This document shows positions 6,353-8,834 of a DNA stretch of 8,834 bases, piece by piece (the stretch's first letter is position 1; each line of letters opens with the position of its first letter). A program made the position numbers and the translations under genes. Source of the stretch: an uncultured Acidimicrobiia bacterium. Lineage in GTDB: Bacteria > Actinomycetota > Acidimicrobiia > Spongiisociales > UBA5794. The notes under the pieces were generated by a model. It did not search any database, was not told where the DNA came from, and was given only the letters and a program-made list of their open reading frames with translations. The stretch covers positions 1 to 8,834 of the forward strand of contig CAJWGC010000042.1 of assembly GCA_913031525.1 (NCBI GenBank), given 5' to 3'.

Positions 6353-7575
6353 TTCGATCAGTTGCTCATCTATCCCTGCATACATCGCCACTTGCTCAGC
6401 CTGGTACCGGCTACGCAGGCGGGATGAATGTCTATGTACACGAACTTTCCAAGAAGATGGCTGAACGAAACATCGACGTTGTGGTTTTTACTCGGCGCAC
6501 CCATCCAAACCAGACTGAAGTAGTACATCAGAAGCCCGGATATCGCATCGTCAATATTGACGCCGGACCTTCCGAAGAACTTCTTGTTGACTCTCTCTCG
6601 CATTATGTGAATAACTTCTCACGCGCCGTGGTCGACTGGACAGAAAAGAATACGGACGGCTTCGATGTTATTCACAGTCATTACTGGCTATCGGGTTGGA
6701 GTGGCATTCTGATAAAAGAAGCCTTAGGGACACCGCTTGTCCACTCATTCCACACTCTTGGTCGAGTGAAAGAGAACGTCAGGCGCCCCGGGGAACCTCC
6801 GGATACTCCAATTCGCAGCATCACGGAGGAACAAGTGCTGGCTAAATCAAACGCTGTTGTGACATCAACATCACGTGAAGCCGCCGACCTCGTACATCAT
6901 TACGGAGCAAATCTGAAATATCTACACATCTCGCCTCCCGGTGTCGATCGCACTACGTTCAGCCCTGGGAACCGCCTGCGCTCTCGGAAACTGCTTGGAC
7001 TCGGAGCAAAACCCATAGTGATGTACGCGGGACGAATCGAGGCCCACAAAGGTATCGACATTGCGGTCAACGCCTTGGCGAAACTTCCCGAAAGACTCAT
7101 GATCGGACAAGGTCCGCCTCACTTGTACATAATCGGAGGACCGAGCGGAAAACGCGGTAATCACGAGCTTCAGCTGCTTCAAAATACTGCTCTCGAATTG
7201 GGAATCGCTGATCGAGTACAATTTTTACCTGCTCAGCCTCATTCTGTCCTCGCTGATTACTATCGTGCTGCGAACCTGCTCATCATGCCGTCGCGCGGAG
7301 AATCCTTTGGTCTCGTAGCAGTAGAAGCTCAGGCGTGCGGTCTACCGATCGTAGCCTCGGATGTGACCGGATTATGTCGCGCCATCGCAACAGAACGTTC
7401 AGGAATCATCGTCGACACTCTCGAACCTGCAGCGTTCGCAGATGCTGCTGTTTCACTGCTCGACAACCCGAAGCGAGCGAAACAGTACGAAAAACAAGCG
7501 ATCAAAACGGCCTCTCGATTCTCATGGAACTCGACGGCTGAAACAATCCTTGATATCTACGGGTCGATCTCCTGA
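6349..7575 (+). CDS. MshA-like GT4 family glycosyltransferase
   Basis: This 408-residue retaining glycosyltransferase has the GT-B fold. MshA itself adds N-acetylglucosamine from UDP-GlcNAc to 1L-inositol-1-phosphate in the first step of mycothiol synthesis. The N-terminus is strikingly MshA-like: HTSPLAQPGTGYAGGMNVYV at 11-30, DVIHSHYWLSG at 106-116, HTLGRVK at 135-141 and PGVD at 197-200. The C-terminal donor domain has Arg229 and Lys234 in GRIEAHKG and the EX7E pair Glu318/Glu326 in ESFGLVAVEAQACG. By my alignment from memory, the lysine that binds the inositol phosphate (Lys78 in Corynebacterium glutamicum MshA) is Val80 here, and the Asp before AGGMN is Tyr22. The acceptor may therefore differ, so I withhold the symbol. 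The start overlaps the acyltransferase stop (ATGA). It is the last gene of the run. Confidence 0.88.
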   Translation: MIRSVAHLSLHTSPLAQPGTGYAGGMNVYVHELSKKMAERNIDVVVFTRRTHPNQTEVVHQKPGYRIVNIDAGPSEELLVDSLSHYVNNFSRAVVDWTEKNTDGFDVIHSHYWLSGWSGILIKEALGTPLVHSFHTLGRVKENVRRPGEPPDTPIRSITEEQVLAKSNAVVTSTSREAADLVHHYGANLKYLHISPPGVDRTTFSPGNRLRSRKLLGLGAKPIVMYAGRIEAHKGIDIAVNALAKLPERLMIGQGPPHLYIIGGPSGKRGNHELQLLQNTALELGIADRVQFLPAQPHSVLADYYRAANLLIMPSRGESFGLVAVEAQACGLPIVASDVTGLCRAIATERSGIIVDTLEPAAFADAAVSLLDNPKRAKQYEKQAIKTASRFSWNSTAETILDIYGSIS

Positions 7576-7815
7576 GTGCGAGACCAGTAATGATCGAAAC
7601 ACTGATGAAACAGACACGCCGATCGACACGAAGACTTGGATTTTTCGTGGATATGAACAAAAACCTGCAAAAAATGGGTCGGACTACTCGTGATTCAAGA
7701 AGTAAAGGAAGCTATCACCATACGGATCGATATTGACCAACAAATAGTGAGGGAAATGACCTTCAAGATGCTGCTCCATCTCAAATTTGCATCGCGCGAA
7801 AAATCACCCTGAAAA

Positions 7816-7911
7816 ACTTGTAAACAAGTGCTGTGTACAAGGTCTTACAAAAAGCTGCAGTTTTGTGGACAAATCACTCCGCTGAATAGCAGTTAACCCC
7901 ATTTGTACAGA
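7816..7911. promoter_or_regulatory. cluster of DnaA-box-like / TTGT-NN-ACAA sites
   Basis: Four related sites lie within 96 bases. ACTTGTAAACAAGT (7816-7829) is an inverted repeat with 6-base arms. CTGTGTACAA (7831-7840) contains, on the minus strand, TTGTACACA, one mismatch from the DnaA box TTGTCCACA favoured in actinobacteria. TTTGTGGACAAA (7862-7873) contains a perfect TTGTCCACA on the minus strand (7864-7872). TTGTACAGA (7903-7911) has two mismatches. ACAAAA/TTTTGT arms (7847-7852, 7861-7866) flank a CTGCAG. The sites could bind DnaA or a dimeric regulator recognising TTGT-NN-ACAA. Confidence 0.4.
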
Positions 7912-7995
7912 GCTAGAAGAGGAAATTCACTCAAAATCGGGCAATATCGGCTTCTTGCATCACCGGACTTAGACTCGTAGATTTGAAGTCACGAC

Positions 7996-8070
7996 AGGGC
8001 CCAAGGTGCTTGATCGATTAGACCTCGTTCGGGGAAGTGCGAGGGAAGATCGCCGGGTTCCTTGGGCCTT
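7996..8070. repeat. GC-rich nested inverted repeat, possible structured RNA
   Basis: GGCCCAAGG at 7998-8006 is perfectly complementary to CCTTGGGCC at 8060-8068, extendable by a G-T and an A-T pair to 7996/8070. Inside the 53-base loop, GATC at 8012-8015 can pair with GATC at 8048-8051, and CCTCG at 8023-8027 with CGAGG at 8040-8044, giving one nested rod-like fold. No T run follows, so it is not a standard terminator, and it lacks the T-loop and anticodon arm of a tRNA. It could be a leader structure, a small RNA or a protein-binding site. Confidence 0.4.
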
Positions 8071-8133
8071 CGTCGATGCTTACGCGCTACCGTCCGATAC
8101 GTGAACGGAAAACCCCTACTCACTGGATTATCG

Positions 8134-8646
8134 ATGCCCCTGCCGTGGCGCGAGCTCGGATTCCCTGACCCGTTCGTCCTAGGGGGCACCACCATCACCC
8201 GAGGCAATCCCGCGTGGGAGTGGGATGCGAAACCTCCTAACCTTCCGATCGCCATCCTAAAAACACCAGAGGAACCGAGCCCAATGCAGGGTTGGGATAT
8301 CGATCACGTAGTCCTGCTCGTAAACGACTTGGAACATACCATTACAACTCTCGAGTCTTCCGGCGTCGTAGCCAGCCTCAAGATGGCTGTGCAAGATCGA
8401 CCGACGGCTTTCTTCCGAGTCGGACCAGTTCTAGAGGTCATCGAGTCCCCAGTACGATCCCCTGCATTGTACGGCGTAGCGCTGACAACGGAGGAACCGC
8501 TCGAAACAGTGATACTTCGATGGCGTTCCCTGGGTCGCGATGTGACCGATCCAAAGCCCGCGCTTCAGCCAGGCAGAAGAATCTTCACAGTACGTGATAT
8601 TGAGGCTGGCCTTGCAGTGATGAACCCTGAACAGGCCGTAAAATAA
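8134..8646 (+). CDS. VOC superfamily (glyoxalase-fold) protein
   Basis: The C-terminal 120 residues (from 8284) form a complete single VOC module of two beta-alpha-beta repeats. The first starts GWDIDHVVLLVNDL and ends FFRVGPVLEVIESP. The second starts ALYGVALTTEEP and ends GRRIFTVRDIEAGLAVMNP. The His in IDHVV and the Glu in LEVIE sit where VOC enzymes place metal ligands. The substrate is unknown. The start is uncertain: the frame is open from 8014, with candidates TTG 8062, GTG 8101, ATG 8134 and ATG 8284. Only 8284 has a clear ribosome binding site (AGAGGA about 10 bases before). I chose 8134 because the 50 residues before 8284 (MPLPWRELGFPDPF...) are free of stops and have coding-like, GC-rich third positions, whereas the segment 8014-8133 looks less protein-like. 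If 8284 is right, the protein has 120 residues. Confidence 0.7.
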   Translation: MPLPWRELGFPDPFVLGGTTITRGNPAWEWDAKPPNLPIAILKTPEEPSPMQGWDIDHVVLLVNDLEHTITTLESSGVVASLKMAVQDRPTAFFRVGPVLEVIESPVRSPALYGVALTTEEPLETVILRWRSLGRDVTDPKPALQPGRRIFTVRDIEAGLAVMNPEQAVK

Positions 8647-8690
8647 CTACCCAACAACGTCTCAGTCGATAGCTGACAGACCCCCTTCGC

Positions 8691-8834
8691 ATGCTTGGAA
8701 AAATCCAAAACAGTCTGATCTTGAGACCTTCTACATATCTGCCGCAAGGAACCGCTGCTCGCAGTAAAGAACTTCGCTTTGCAGGAACCCGAGCCTTGAC
8801 AAGTCCATTTCGTAATCCAAACAAGAAATGGCCG
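8691..8834 (+). CDS. 5' end of an unrecognised gene (partial)
   Basis: An ATG at 8691, 44 bases after the VOC gene stop, opens a frame of 48 codons that runs off the window without a stop. The product begins MLGKIQNSLILRPSTYLPQG and continues in mixed polar and hydrophobic sequence to NPNKKWP. No motif, signal peptide or membrane helix is visible and I cannot assign a family. No strong ribosome binding site precedes it. Same-strand placement with short spacing is compatible with an operon with the VOC gene. The minus-strand open frames across the same bases look like shadows. Confidence 0.5.
   Translation, partial: MLGKIQNSLILRPSTYLPQGTAARSKELRFAGTRALTSPFRNPNKKWP

Larger units (their letters stand above)
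7576..8133. other. long non-coding region, AT-rich in its first half
   Basis: No convincing gene covers these roughly 560 bases. The first half (to about 7930) is richer in A+T than the flanking genes. It holds weak hairpins, such as AGATG/CATCT around 7766-7781, but no hairpin followed by a T run, so no intrinsic terminator for the glycosyltransferase gene can be called. It contains the TTGT/ACAA site cluster at 7816-7911 and the inverted repeat at 7996-8070, listed separately. Short reading frames such as 7590-7736 (48 basic residues) have no ribosome binding site or recognisable content. Confidence 0.6.

Noticed and set aside
7393..7400. GAACGTTC, resembling an SOS (LexA) box core
   Set aside because: Lies inside the glycosyltransferase coding region and lacks the 4-base spacer of the actinobacterial SOS box.
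7590..7736. 48-codon basic ORF after the glycosyltransferase gene
   Set aside because: No ribosome binding site, no recognisable content and composition expected by chance in this region.
7996..8070. tRNA-like length and terminal stem
   Set aside because: No T-loop (GTTCRA), no anticodon arm and wrong stem lengths; kept only as an inverted repeat.
8659..8681. Imperfect hairpin GTCTCAG...CTGACAGAC after the VOC gene
   Set aside because: Bulged stem with no following T run; too weak to call a terminator.
8585..8824. Minus-strand open frame at the right end
   Set aside because: Overlaps the VOC gene end and the plus-strand partial gene, and its translation shows no domain or start signal.
1..8834. 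CRISPR array, insertion sequence, phage genes or tandem repeats
   Set aside because: No regularly spaced repeats, transposase, integrase or phage motifs were seen on either strand.

Overview
The window is a gene-dense, chromosome-like stretch of roughly 50% GC from a bacterium. It most resembles an actinobacterium, perhaps of the Acidimicrobiia or a related marine lineage. The reasons are a Rex repressor next to a glutaredoxin-like gene, a GT4 glycosyltransferase with a mycothiol-synthase-like (MshA) N-terminus, a preferred actinobacterial DnaA-box sequence, GTG starts and 4-base stop/start overlaps. Lineage is inferred; no rRNA or other marker gene is present.

Layout: (1) 1-2260, plus strand: the last codons of an upstream gene, a large membrane-anchored diheme cytochrome c, and a four-helix membrane protein whose start overlaps the cytochrome stop. 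This looks like the tail of a respiratory-chain operon. (2) 2303-4198, minus strand, convergent with the first block: a SAM hydroxide adenosyltransferase-family protein, then a glutaredoxin-like protein, then the NADH/NAD+ sensor Rex. A 30-residue plus-strand ORF with one membrane helix fits the gap between the first two. (3) 4199-4407: divergent intergenic region. (4) 4408-7575, plus strand: a three-gene run of a MoaD/ThiS-like domain fused to a polytopic membrane domain, a FemAB/BioF2-like acyltransferase, and an MshA-like GT4 glycosyltransferase. The last two overlap by ATGA. (5) 7576 to about 8133: a long AT-richer non-coding stretch with a cluster of TTGT-NN-ACAA / DnaA-box-like sites and, further on, a GC-rich inverted repeat. 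(6) 8134-8646: a VOC (glyoxalase-fold) protein with uncertain start. (7) 8691 to the end: the beginning of an unrecognised gene.

Functionally the left half is about electron transfer and redox sensing: a cytochrome c, a Rex repressor that typically controls respiration genes, and a thiol-disulfide protein. The right half looks like an envelope or small-molecule assembly operon: glycosyl transfer, acyl or aminoacyl transfer, and a membrane protein with distant likeness to CDP-diacylglycerol synthase. The three-gene run 4408-7575 is the best candidate for an undescribed system, because its first gene places a sulfur-carrier-type Gly-Gly inside a membrane protein and its glycosyltransferase departs from MshA at an expected acceptor-binding residue.
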